In this document: positions 56,404 through 64,000 of the stretch, in pieces
How the letters are laid out: every line of letters starts with the position of its first letter
Position numbering within the stretch: the first letter of the stretch is position 1
NCBI RefSeq assembly: GCF_019431355.1
Contig: NZ_CP080269.1
Coordinates: 1,612,001-1,676,000 of the forward strand
Direction of reading: 5' to 3'
Length of the DNA stretch: 64,000 bases
Source: Paenibacillus sp. R14(2021)
Lineage (GTDB): Bacteria > Bacillota > Bacilli > Paenibacillales > Paenibacillaceae
Notes under the pieces: model-generated
The model's input: the letters and a program-made list of their open reading frames with translations, nothing else
Databases searched by the model: none
Told to the model about the DNA's origin: nothing
Program-made: the position numbers and the translations under genes

Positions 56404-56446
56404 AAATAAGCTTAGACGCGCTGTTTCTGCACGTCTAAGCTTATTT
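56404..56446 (-). terminator. Rho-independent terminator for dynA
   Basis: AAATAAGCTTAGACG pairs with CGTCTAAGCTTATTT; on the minus strand it is followed by a T run. It lies about 20 bases past the dynA stop. Confidence 0.85.
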
Positions 56447-56468
56447 GGGTTGGAATCGCAAGGAATGG

Positions 56469-58458
56469 TTAGATAGCAAGTAGTGCTGCTTGAATATGAT
56501 GGAGCCCTTCCAGATCGGAGCTGCCGGATAACGACGCAAGCTTGCCTTGACTGAAGGCCGTGATGTCGGCTTGCAAGGCTTCTGCTGCAGTCTCGCAGGC
56601 TTGGTGCATAAGCGCATCGTAGCGGCTGCTCCAATCCCGCTCAGCCTGCTGTATCCATGCCTGCAGCGGGGCTGCCAGCTCTGTCTCCAGCACGCTGCGA
56701 AGCGCCGACTTTCCTTCACCCTCGAAGAATTGCCTTGGCGACTTAAATTTACTCCAGAGCAGCTTCGTATCGATCGTGGTCGCCGTCCATGCAGGCTGCT
56801 CCTCGGGCGTAACAAGTGCATATGCCTTGTATGGAGAAGGCGTAAAACCTGACAGCAGTTCGGCTGCATCAGCAGCCGCCTGATTGTACAGCTTCGCTGC
56901 CAGCTTGTTCAGCGTATTATCCAATCGAAGCGAAGTCGCTTCAAGCTCCTGAGCGAGCTCGATTTGGAGCAGCCGCTGCAGCTCCAGCCAAGACGTCCAG
57001 ATCGCCTTCTTCAAATCCCGGCCGTCATCCTGCAGCGCCGACGGATTGAAAGCAAAGTGATAATGATCGCCGAAGCGGAGCTGAACCCGCTGCAGCACAT
57101 AGAAGAGCAGTTCCTTGAGCTCCTGCTGCAATTGCGGATGCTGCTGCGGCAGCGCAATGGCCTTGACCAGCTTGCCGGCTTGTTCTGCGCTTGCGGACAA
57201 GGCTTCGCGGGCCAGCTCCCGGGTCTTCTCATCGCCGGAGGCGGCCTCCAGCCAGTTCGCGATCGTGTGCCGCGCGCGTTCCAGCTCCTGCGCCGCGGAC
57301 TCAACCGCGAGCGCTCCAAGATCATTACGCGTGAAGCTGAGGAACGCGTTCTCGAATGCGCCGATGCCGGAGGATGCAAGCAGCTGCGGACTCCCGTTTC
57401 GCTTACCGTCCAGTGCCTGCAGGCTCGAAACCGGGAACATCCGCGGAAAACGAATGCCATGCTGCTGTAAATTGCGCTCCACATGCCCAAGAACGCCCTG
57501 CAGCTCTTCTTCATCAGCAGCCAAATCCGCCGCATTGACGATAAAGAACATTTTATCCATCTCGAATTGATCCTTCACGCGGCCAAGCTGCATCAGAAAC
57601 TGACGGTCAGCCTGCGAGAAGGCGTGGTTATAGTAAGTGACAAACAGGATCGCATCGGCATTCTTGATGTAGTTGAACGCCACGCCCGTATGTCTGGCAT
57701 TGACGGAATCGGCTCCCGGTGTGTCGACGAGGACGATGCCCTGCTCGGTCAGCGGATTGCTGTGATACAGCTCGATTTCGCTGACGAAGCATGAACGCGA
57801 TTCTTCCGCGACGTAGAGGCGATACTCCTCGGCGCTGACGGCAAGCTGCTCGCCCAAATGCGCTTCATGTGCCGCCCAGCCCTTGGCCGCTGCCTTCAGG
57901 AAGCTGTAATGCGGGCGCCCGCCGGCATGCACGGCATCCGGCGATAATTTATGAATCGCCTGCAGCAGGGCATCATCGTTCAGCTTGCCCGTATCCTCGC
58001 CAAGAAGTCCCAGCGAGTAACGCAGATCGCCGAGCAGCGCTTCGCGCGATTTCATCCATACCGCGGCCGTGCCGTGCGGACGCTCCGCTGTCGGCGGCAC
58101 GATCCGGTTGACCGCCGCGGTCGTCGGATTCGGTGAGACCGGCAGTACGGCATCGCCGAGCAGCGCATTCGCGAGCGAGGATTTGCCCGCGCTGAACGCG
58201 CCGAACAGCGCGATGGTGAACCGGCTGCTGCGCAGACGCTCCGCCTTGTCGCGCATGCTTGCAACGGCCGCGGCCAGCGAAGCATGCGGCGCCAGCAGGT
58301 CCGCGGCTTTGGCGAGCCGCTCCGCCGCTTGGCGCTGCGGCGCGAGGGCTTCTGCGGCGGCGGGGTGATCCGCCGCCGTCGGCGCCGCAGGCGCATGCGC
58401 GTCTGCGCTGATGCGCGGCTGCGGTGCCGCCGCGCCGGAGCTGCCGGCCGCGGGGGCA
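56469..58458 (-). CDS. dynA: Dynamin-like GTPase DynA, C-terminal half (out of frame with N-terminal half)
   Basis: The second dynamin module of a double-dynamin protein. The GTPase has the P-loop ALFGAFSAGKSSLANALLGD, a switch Thr in NPTTAAVNR, VLVDTPGADSVN for DxxG, and FIVNAADLAADEEE near the G4 position. A long helical stalk follows. The open frame extends back to 58736 but that part is out-of-frame GC-rich linker. No ribosome site precedes it. A one-base change (for instance G5 to G6 at 58452-58456) would join it to the upstream half into one polypeptide of about 1,232 residues, as in Bacillus DynA. Confidence 0.75.
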
Positions 58459-60166
58459 TCGCCCGCGGCCGCGCTGCGCCAGTGCCGGCGCTTGCCGTCG
58501 CCGGCACGGCGCCATCGGCGCTGCCGGGCGCAGCCGGCTGCGGCAGCGCCGGGCGCGGCGGCGCAGGCGGCAGCAGCGCCGCCAGCCGCGCCAAGTGCGC
58601 GGCCGCGCGCTGCGCAAGCGCGGCAAGCTCGGCGAGCGCGCCAGCCTGCGATGCGAGCTCGCCCAGCCGCGCGCGCACAGGCGCGCCGGCAGCTTCGCCG
58701 GCCGCCGCAGCGCGGTCCCCAAGCGCGTCGATCCATGCCAGCGCGCGCTTGCGGTAGAGCCCCTTCACAGCCGCGGCTAATTCGCGGCTGTAGGTAATCG
58801 TATATTCATTGCCGAACACGGCACCGGTGTTCACGGCCGCAATCAGCTGATCTTTGTCCAGCAATCCTTGAAGCGACTGCGACAGGTCGGCTTCCAACGT
58901 CTCGCCGCGCCAGCCGATGCCTTCGGCAGCCCGGCGAAGCAAATCCAAGAGATGCCATTCGATGCCTGCCTGCACCTGTGCAAGGAAGTCTTCATAGAAT
59001 GCTTCCAGCCTCCGCTCTTGCTCCGCAGCCGTTTTGGCGCCAGCGAATAGCAGCCCTGCTTTAAAACCAGGCTTGCGGCTCTCCAAGAACGTCTGCGCTA
59101 AATCGCGGGTAGGTGCAGGCGTAACGTTCGCATTGTCGAGCAAGCTTTGGACATCGAGCCGCAATCTCGTCCGAAGTCCGTCGACCTCCGCTGCGTTCAC
59201 GCGAAGCTGTTCCTCCAGCGACGCGATTTCCGCGCGTACCCGCTCCGCTTCATGCTCACCGCCGGCAATGCCAAGCAGTCGCTCGCGTTCCGGCTCAGCC
59301 GCTTCTTCCATCGCTTTACCGTGCATGCGAATGACATGTCTAGCAGAGGCATCGACACTGCATATAGCAAGCGGCTTGCGAATAGCAGCCAAGGATTCGA
59401 ACAAAGACAGCAAGGCCGACCATTCCGAATGCGGATGATTCGGCTCGCGCAGCGACAAATAGACGATGCCGCTCGGCTCCAAATGCCAGTTGCCGAAAGC
59501 TTCGTCCACGCTTTGCCGATACGACTCAAAGCTCAGCTCGCTTTCACGGTGCTTATCGATTTGATTAACGATGAGATAAAGCGGTTTGCCCCATTCCTTC
59601 AATTGCTTGGCAAACGTGAAATTAATCTCCGACTGCACATGGTTGTAATCCATGACATAAAAAACGACGTCAGCCAAATGCAGCGCCGATTCGGTCGCCA
59701 TCCGGTGCGCGTCGTCTGTCGAATCTATGCCCGGCGTATCCAGCAGCACCGTATGAGCGCCAAGCCGTGGAATAGGGTAAGACAGCGAAACGGATAATAC
59801 CGTTTCCCCGTCTTTGCAGTAAGCATTTACGTCTTGAATCGGAACTTCCAGCGTCTGTTCTTGCCCGTGGACAAGCTTCTTGATCGTGGCTTTCGCTTCC
59901 CCGTTCATGATGCTGACGACGTTCGCGCTTGTTGGAATCGGACTAGAGGGCAGTAACTCCGTGCCGCACAGCCGATTAACCAGCGTCGATTTCCCCGCCG
60001 AGAAGTGACCGCAGAAGGCAACGGTCAATTGACCGTTATTCAGCTTCGATCGCAGCTCTAGCAGCCGCTTCGCATCCCCGTCGTCTCCGGAAGCCGACAT
60101 CAGCGGCGCAATGTCCGATAAAGCCGATTCCAGCGTATGGACGGTTGTTTCAATCGTTTGGCTCAT
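58052..60166 (-). CDS. dynA: Dynamin-like GTPase DynA, N-terminal half
   Basis: The first dynamin module. GTPase motifs: VAFCGHFSAGKSTLVNRLCG (P-loop), SSPIPTSANVV (switch), VLLDTPGIDSTDD (DxxG) and LIVNQIDKHRES (N/TKxD variant NQID). A helical stalk follows, then an Ala/Pro-rich linker (about 530-575). ATG 60166 has GGGAGAGAGAG upstream. The frame ends at 58052 after about 135 out-of-frame residues, because it has slipped relative to the second module. DynA-type proteins tether and fuse membranes at division septa and after pore damage. Either a real frameshift mutation or a sequence error in the C/G run. Confidence 0.8.
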   Translation of the reverse strand: MSQTIETTVHTLESALSDIAPLMSASGDDGDAKRLLELRSKLNNGQLTVAFCGHFSAGKSTLVNRLCGTELLPSSPIPTSANVVSIMNGEAKATIKKLVHGQEQTLEVPIQDVNAYCKDGETVLSVSLSYPIPRLGAHTVLLDTPGIDSTDDAHRMATESALHLADVVFYVMDYNHVQSEINFTFAKQLKEWGKPLYLIVNQIDKHRESELSFESYRQSVDEAFGNWHLEPSGIVYLSLREPNHPHSEWSALLSLFESLAAIRKPLAICSVDASARHVIRMHGKAMEEAAEPERERLLGIAGGEHEAERVRAEIASLEEQLRVNAAEVDGLRTRLRLDVQSLLDNANVTPAPTRDLAQTFLESRKPGFKAGLLFAGAKTAAEQERRLEAFYEDFLAQVQAGIEWHLLDLLRRAAEGIGWRGETLEADLSQSLQGLLDKDQLIAAVNTGAVFGNEYTITYSRELAAAVKGLYRKRALAWIDALGDRAAAAGEAAGAPVRARLGELASQAGALAELAALAQRAAAHLARLAALLPPAPPRPALPQPAAPGSADGAVPATASAGTGAARPRAMPPRPAAPARRHRSRASAQTRMRLRRRRRRITPPPQKPSRRSAKRRSGSPKPRTCWRRMLRWPRPLQACATRRSVCAAAGSPSRCSARSARANPRSRMRCSAMPYCRSHRIRRPRRSTGSCRRQRSVRTARPRYG

Positions 60167-60222
60167 CTCTCTCTCTCCCTGCTTACTCCCGATCATCCAT
60201 CGTACGATGTCCGTACGTGGTC

Positions 60223-60489
60223 TTAAACCAATTGAACCGACGGCATGCAAATTTCAAAAACTTCGCCGTGCTGCAGAATCGTAATATTGCGTTCTTTCTC
60301 TTTCATAACGACGCACTCCGGTTTCATTCGCATACGTTCAATATATTGATCCGGCACGTCACCTGCTCCGCTAACCGTTACGCCTTCAAGTACAATTTCT
60401 TCGTTCTCTTCTGGCGGAGCCTCCATAATTTGCTCATAGATATCGGAAAACAAAGCAAAATCTTTCGTGTATACGGAAATGCATTTCAT
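60223..60489 (-). CDS. Conserved small hypothetical protein
   Basis: An 88-residue protein (MKCISVYTKDFALFSDIYEQ at the start, NITILQHGEVFEI near the end). Similar short proteins exist in Paenibacillus, sometimes labelled as transhydrogenase-related, a label for which I see no support: no Rossmann or membrane features are present. Start ATG 60489 with AGAAGGATG upstream. It lies between nth and dynA on the same strand and may be co-transcribed with both. Confidence 0.7.
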   Translation of the reverse strand: MKCISVYTKDFALFSDIYEQIMEAPPEENEEIVLEGVTVSGAGDVPDQYIERMRMKPECVVMKEKERNITILQHGEVFEICMPSVQLV

Positions 60490-60530
60490 GATTCAATCAT
60501 CCTTCTCATTTTAAGTTTAGGGCCCTGCGT

Positions 60531-61199
60531 TTACTTCTTAGCCTTTCGGTTTATAGCCGGTTTCATACGTTCTTTTCCTACTTTACATAAATCTACCAAC
60601 GGGCAGACGGGACACTGCGGGTTTTGCGCCTTGCAATGATAGCGGCCGAAGAAAATGAGCCTGTGATGCGTTTCCGTCCATAGCTCCCGAGGGACCAGCT
60701 TCATCAGCTTCTTCTCGACTTCCAGCACGCTGTCGTCCGTTTTGGCGAAACCAAGCCGCTTGGATACACGTTCAACATGCGTATCCACCGCGATAGCCGG
60801 TACGCCGAATGCATTGGACACGACGACATTCGCTGTCTTGCGTCCGACACCGGGCAGCTTCGTCAGCGCTTCATGCTGCTTCGGCACTTCGCCGCCGTAC
60901 TCGTCAATGAGAATACGGCAGAGCTTCTGAATAAACAACGCTTTGTTGCGAAATAATCCGATCCGCTTTATATCATTCTCCAATTCATCCAGAGGGACGT
61001 TCAAATAATCAGCAGGGGTTTGATATTTCTGAAACAAATCCGCCGTCACTTTATTGACAGTCTCGTCCGTACATTGGGCGGACAGCAATACAGCGATTGT
61101 AAGCTCAAACGGATTGCGGTGATTGAGTTCACAATGCGCATCTGGAAACATATCCCCGATTACGCTCAATGCCTGTGCCATTTTCTCTTTCGCCTTCAA
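60531..61199 (-). CDS. nth: Endonuclease III
   Basis: A 222-residue DNA glycosylase/AP lyase removing oxidised pyrimidines. The helix-hairpin-helix LPGVGRKTANVVVSNAFGVP includes the catalytic Lys region, AVDTHVERVSKRLG has the catalytic Asp, and CKAQNPQCPVCPLVDLC holds the four cysteines of the iron-sulphur cluster. Family length and all key residues present. Start ATG or GTG at 61199 with GGAGTGAGCG upstream. First gene of a minus-strand group leading to dynA. Confidence 0.95.
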   Translation of the reverse strand: MKAKEKMAQALSVIGDMFPDAHCELNHRNPFELTIAVLLSAQCTDETVNKVTADLFQKYQTPADYLNVPLDELENDIKRIGLFRNKALFIQKLCRILIDEYGGEVPKQHEALTKLPGVGRKTANVVVSNAFGVPAIAVDTHVERVSKRLGFAKTDDSVLEVEKKLMKLVPRELWTETHHRLIFFGRYHCKAQNPQCPVCPLVDLCKVGKERMKPAINRKAKK

Positions 61200-61311
61200 T
61201 GCACGCTCACTCCTATTTGAACCATCGCTTCAAAGTGTAGCGAAAATTGTCGCATTTATCAACCGTAAAAGGGAAGGAAAATGCTCCTTTTCAGCTGTAT
61301 TTCACAGAATT

Positions 61312-61346
61312 GAAAAAAAAAATGCCCCGGCAAAAACGCCGGGACA
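61312..61346 (-). terminator. Rho-independent terminator for SLH gene
   Basis: On the minus strand TGTCCCGGC-GTTTTT-GCCGGGGCA is followed by a long T run; about 20 bases after the SLH gene stop. Confidence 0.88.
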
Positions 61347-61367
61347 CATGCACGCTTGGACAAGCTG

Positions 61368-64000
61368 TTACAGCTTCACGATTTCGATTAACGTATTCTG
61401 GGAGAAATAGAGCACGATGTTGTCCCCATCAGCCAATTGATTGATAGAGATAGACGCATTGCCTTGTGTGACCTTGGTAGCAGACGTAACGGTATACGTG
61501 TTGGCATCCGACAACGATACTCGTTTCACCGATAATACATGTGCCGCTGCATCGTATTTCCAGAACGTCTTCGCTACCCCGCTGTTCACGGTAATGAGAA
61601 ACTTATCCTTGGCATCCAATTTGGCTTCCACACGATCGCCCGGAGCCAGAACTGACGCCGATGTTCCGGTTACGCCGTTCTTAACGACACTATAGTTCAA
61701 CCCAAGCGGCACGTTCACGGCGTTCCCGCTATAGTCTACTATGGTTACCTTATCGGTAGACACGGATGTAATCCGGCCCGTCGTAACGGTAACGACCTTA
61801 AATGAAACCGGACTGAGACCTACGTAATATAAATTACCGACTTGACCAGCCGTAATATTAGCGACGGTAAGCTTGTCACCCTTCTCATTCGTCAAATCTA
61901 GCGCCGATGCTGCGTATTCTATGATTGTGCCGTCGCTCGATTTGAGCTTCACTTTCTTGCCGAGCAAATCAACGGAATAGACCTCGACTTGCTTCGCCGA
62001 GTGAACCTGCAGGCCGACCACTTTATCTTGGTTGGCATTCAATAACGCAGTAACGGTATCGCCAGACTTGACATCGCTGAGCAAAGCTGATGCTTTGCCG
62101 GCGACCTCGATGTAATAAGGCGTATCGAGCGGTACGGTAACCGATGCGCCATTGGTTTGCAGCATCGTGATTTGGCCAGCACCGCTATTAATGCTGGTAA
62201 TCGTTCCAGTATACTTGTATACGAATTGGATGAACACCGCTTTGTCATCCGTGTAACCGACAGTTATCTTTTTGTTTTTAATTAAGAACGTCGCTACGGA
62301 GCTCAGCGTAATGGGCGTTCCATTCATATCGATCTTCGTCTTGTCGCTCAGATAGACGGAAACGAGCTTGTTAGCCGCGCTTTTCACCAAAAGCGCCTTC
62401 AGGTCATTGTCATAGCTTACAATCGTTGCACCTGTCAGCACCTCAACCTTTCGGTTTATGACTTTGATGGCAGCAACTTGATCGTTGTCGTTCAGCGTAA
62501 TTTCGAGCATGTCGCCCTTTACGAGATCTGAAACGGTCGTACCGCTTAGACCATCGATCGTCACGTCAACGGCATCAATGACAAATTTGGCTTCCAGCAC
62601 CTGTTGCGCCGTCCCGCTGTTTCTCAAATATTGGATCGTTTTTCCGTCGCTGCTGGCGGAATTAAACTCACCGCGGACCACCTTAGAAGACGTTTGAAGA
62701 ATCGTGATTTTGGTAACGAGCGAATCCTTCACTTCATAAGAGACCACGTCGCCTACGCGAAGTTGGGACAAGCCTCCATCCAAGATTTGTCCTTGCCAGA
62801 TGACATCCACCTGAGCCGAGACGTTATACAAGGCAGACACGCTAGTCTTGCTGTCCGTGATTTGGATTGCTGCCGAGGATGCCTGAACGGAATCTACGGT
62901 TCCTTGACCCACCTTGTTTACCGGAGCCGATTGTACGCTGATTGAGATTGCGACCGGTTTCGTTCGATAGGTGTCACGCGTAATTTCGACCTTGCTGTCT
63001 TTCGCCAAGCTGCTCACCGGAATTACGTTTCCTGAACCATCCGTTATTTTCGTTGCAGCGGAATACGTAATTGCAACCGGTTCATCGTTGACCCAAATCC
63101 AAAGCTTGCTGTCATTAGCAATGACGCGGTCTACCGTTCCGGTTACCTTCTCTACTTGCTGCACGTCATCCAATTGCTCCACGTAAAGCGCCTTGCTGCC
63201 GCTCGCAATGACGAGCAGCTTTGTGTTCGAAACGAGCTGATCCAGCGTCGCTGGCTTCTCGGAATCAAATCGATACACGTATGTATCCGGGCTGAACTGG
63301 ACAGCCGTTTCTTTGTCGCCTTGGAAAATTTGCAGAGACTTGCTGTCCTTGCTTGTCAGTACGCCTGTTAGCTGTCCTGGGTACGTGACAGGATACTGGC
63401 TTTCCGCTCTGCTCAACATCGTAGCGATGGCCGCACGCGTAATATTGCCTTTCGGATCAAACTTATCGGCCGTAATTCCTTTGATGAGCTGAAGTGTTAC
63501 CGCAGCATTCACATAGCCGGCGTAACCGGTACCGACTTGATTACCGTCCTTGAACGCAAGCGGAGCCGATTGCATGTCATCCGCCGTTTTCTGCTTGCCG
63601 ATTGCTTTCACGATCAGCTTCGTTATCCATTCGCGGGAAGCTTTCTTGGATCCCCATGATTTGCCGGTATCGGCTTCCGCAAGCTTAAATTCCTCGTTAC
63701 GGTTAAGCAGCCCTTGTTCGAATGCAAGAATGATATAAGGTTTGAAATAAGTGCTCACATCAAAGCTTTCCGGAAAAACAATTGCGTCATCGACTTTCAC
63801 CTCGTTCTCCTTGCCGATGAAACGAATCGCGAGTGCAACAGCCTCCTGCTGCGACACGTTGTCTGCAGGCTTGAACGCACCGTTCGTGCCTTTGATGATA
63901 CCTTGCGTCGCAAGCTTCGCAATATGTTTCTCCGCCCAATGGCCCGACGGTACGTCGCTGAATCTCGACGAAATGACCGCATCTGCATGCGCAGAATTAG
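61368..64000 (-). CDS. S-layer-homology domain protein, 5' end outside window
   Basis: The frame is open through the right edge. Residues nearest the edge read NSAHADAVISSRFSDVPSGH, so a signal peptide with an AHADA-type cleavage site probably lies just outside. Three SLH units follow: DVPSGHWAEKHIAKLATQGI; the second with YFKPYIILAFEQGLLNRNEE; the third with GTGYAGYVNAAVTLQLIKGI and RAAIATMLSRAESQ. About 650 residues of beta-rich repeats come after (recurring patterns such as VTGTVDRV, LSGTTVSDLVKGDML, ITAGQVGNLYYVG). The SLH units would bind pyruvylated wall polymer, placing it on the cell surface. A start at 63857 would cut the first SLH unit. Confidence 0.85.
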   Translation of the reverse strand, partial: NSAHADAVISSRFSDVPSGHWAEKHIAKLATQGIIKGTNGAFKPADNVSQQEAVALAIRFIGKENEVKVDDAIVFPESFDVSTYFKPYIILAFEQGLLNRNEEFKLAEADTGKSWGSKKASREWITKLIVKAIGKQKTADDMQSAPLAFKDGNQVGTGYAGYVNAAVTLQLIKGITADKFDPKGNITRAAIATMLSRAESQYPVTYPGQLTGVLTSKDSKSLQIFQGDKETAVQFSPDTYVYRFDSEKPATLDQLVSNTKLLVIASGSKALYVEQLDDVQQVEKVTGTVDRVIANDSKLWIWVNDEPVAITYSAATKITDGSGNVIPVSSLAKDSKVEITRDTYRTKPVAISISVQSAPVNKVGQGTVDSVQASSAAIQITDSKTSVSALYNVSAQVDVIWQGQILDGGLSQLRVGDVVSYEVKDSLVTKITILQTSSKVVRGEFNSASSDGKTIQYLRNSGTAQQVLEAKFVIDAVDVTIDGLSGTTVSDLVKGDMLEITLNDNDQVAAIKVINRKVEVLTGATIVSYDNDLKALLVKSAANKLVSVYLSDKTKIDMNGTPITLSSVATFLIKNKKITVGYTDDKAVFIQFVYKYTGTITSINSGAGQITMLQTNGASVTVPLDTPYYIEVAGKASALLSDVKSGDTVTALLNANQDKVVGLQVHSAKQVEVYSVDLLGKKVKLKSSDGTIIEYAASALDLTNEKGDKLTVANITAGQVGNLYYVGLSPVSFKVVTVTTGRITSVSTDKVTIVDYSGNAVNVPLGLNYSVVKNGVTGTSASVLAPGDRVEAKLDAKDKFLITVNSGVAKTFWKYDAAAHVLSVKRVSLSDANTYTVTSATKVTQGNASISINQLADGDNIVLYFSQNTLIEIVKL

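Noticed and set aside
58284..58797. Ala/Arg-rich frames antisense to the dynA linker
   Set aside because: Products of extreme GC bias in the linker, low complexity only.

Overview
The window reads as a chromosome segment of an endospore-forming Firmicute of the Paenibacillaceae (Paenibacillus/Cohnella type). The supporting genes are a gerA-gerC-gerB germinant-receptor operon, a sporulenol/hopene-type cyclase, a bacilliredoxin YtxJ, a double-dynamin DynA, parE-parC, an S-layer-homology protein, a 7TM-DISM histidine kinase and a BmrCD-like ABC exporter pair. Genus assignment is inference from gene content; no rRNA or tRNA was seen.

Bases 1-29,000 are an accessory region. They hold (i) two related sets of TetR repressor, short-chain dehydrogenase (SDR) and F420-type NADP reductase, whose GC-rich base use is unlike the neighbouring AT-rich small genes, plus tetR fragments and a third, diverged TetR; (ii) two nearly identical IS110/IS1111-type elements (3801-5574 and 10906-12679) and a diverged remnant (24435-24790); (iii) a group II intron (8893-10841); (iv) two glycosyltransferases; (v) small orphan genes whose 3' ends abut copies of a dispersed ~100-150 bp hairpin repeat; (vi) pseudogenes (epoxide hydrolase, aminoglycoside phosphotransferase-like, IS1595, IS3, cupin). 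A complete gerA-gerC-gerB operon (18785-22501) sits inside this region and is followed by a structured-RNA candidate resembling HEARO/omega RNA, with no IscB gene beside it.

The main observation concerns the dispersed repeat (core CTATCGTTCCCGTTAGCTTAAT-like, given here only as a description, with a flanking GCTGCC/GGCAGC hairpin). Both IS110-type copies are inserted at the same CT dinucleotide in it, and the non-coding end of each IS carries a 10-base word (TGCTATCGTT) identical to the sequence across and right of that CT. This fits an RNA-guided (bridge/seekRNA) IS whose guide addresses the repeat. The group II intron is inserted in the neighbouring core of the same repeat copy. Small genes whose stop codons lie in or beside repeat cores give a cassette-like layout, although no integrase is visible.

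Bases 29,000-64,000 look like ordinary core genome: a PadR regulator with two small membrane proteins (one a fourfold internal repeat), GNAT, M29 aminopeptidase, a 5'-truncated ABC exporter, sqhC, an XRE regulator, a divergent histidine kinase/response regulator pair followed by an RNA methyltransferase, a pseudouridine synthase and a CapA-like lipoprotein, MarR, parC-parE with a 138-bp tandem repeat upstream, an ABC-2 drug/lipid exporter with an SGNH hydrolase, purT with a leader able to hide its ribosome binding site, the heterodimeric ABC exporter, dynA broken by an apparent one-base frameshift, nth, and an SLH protein running off the right edge.
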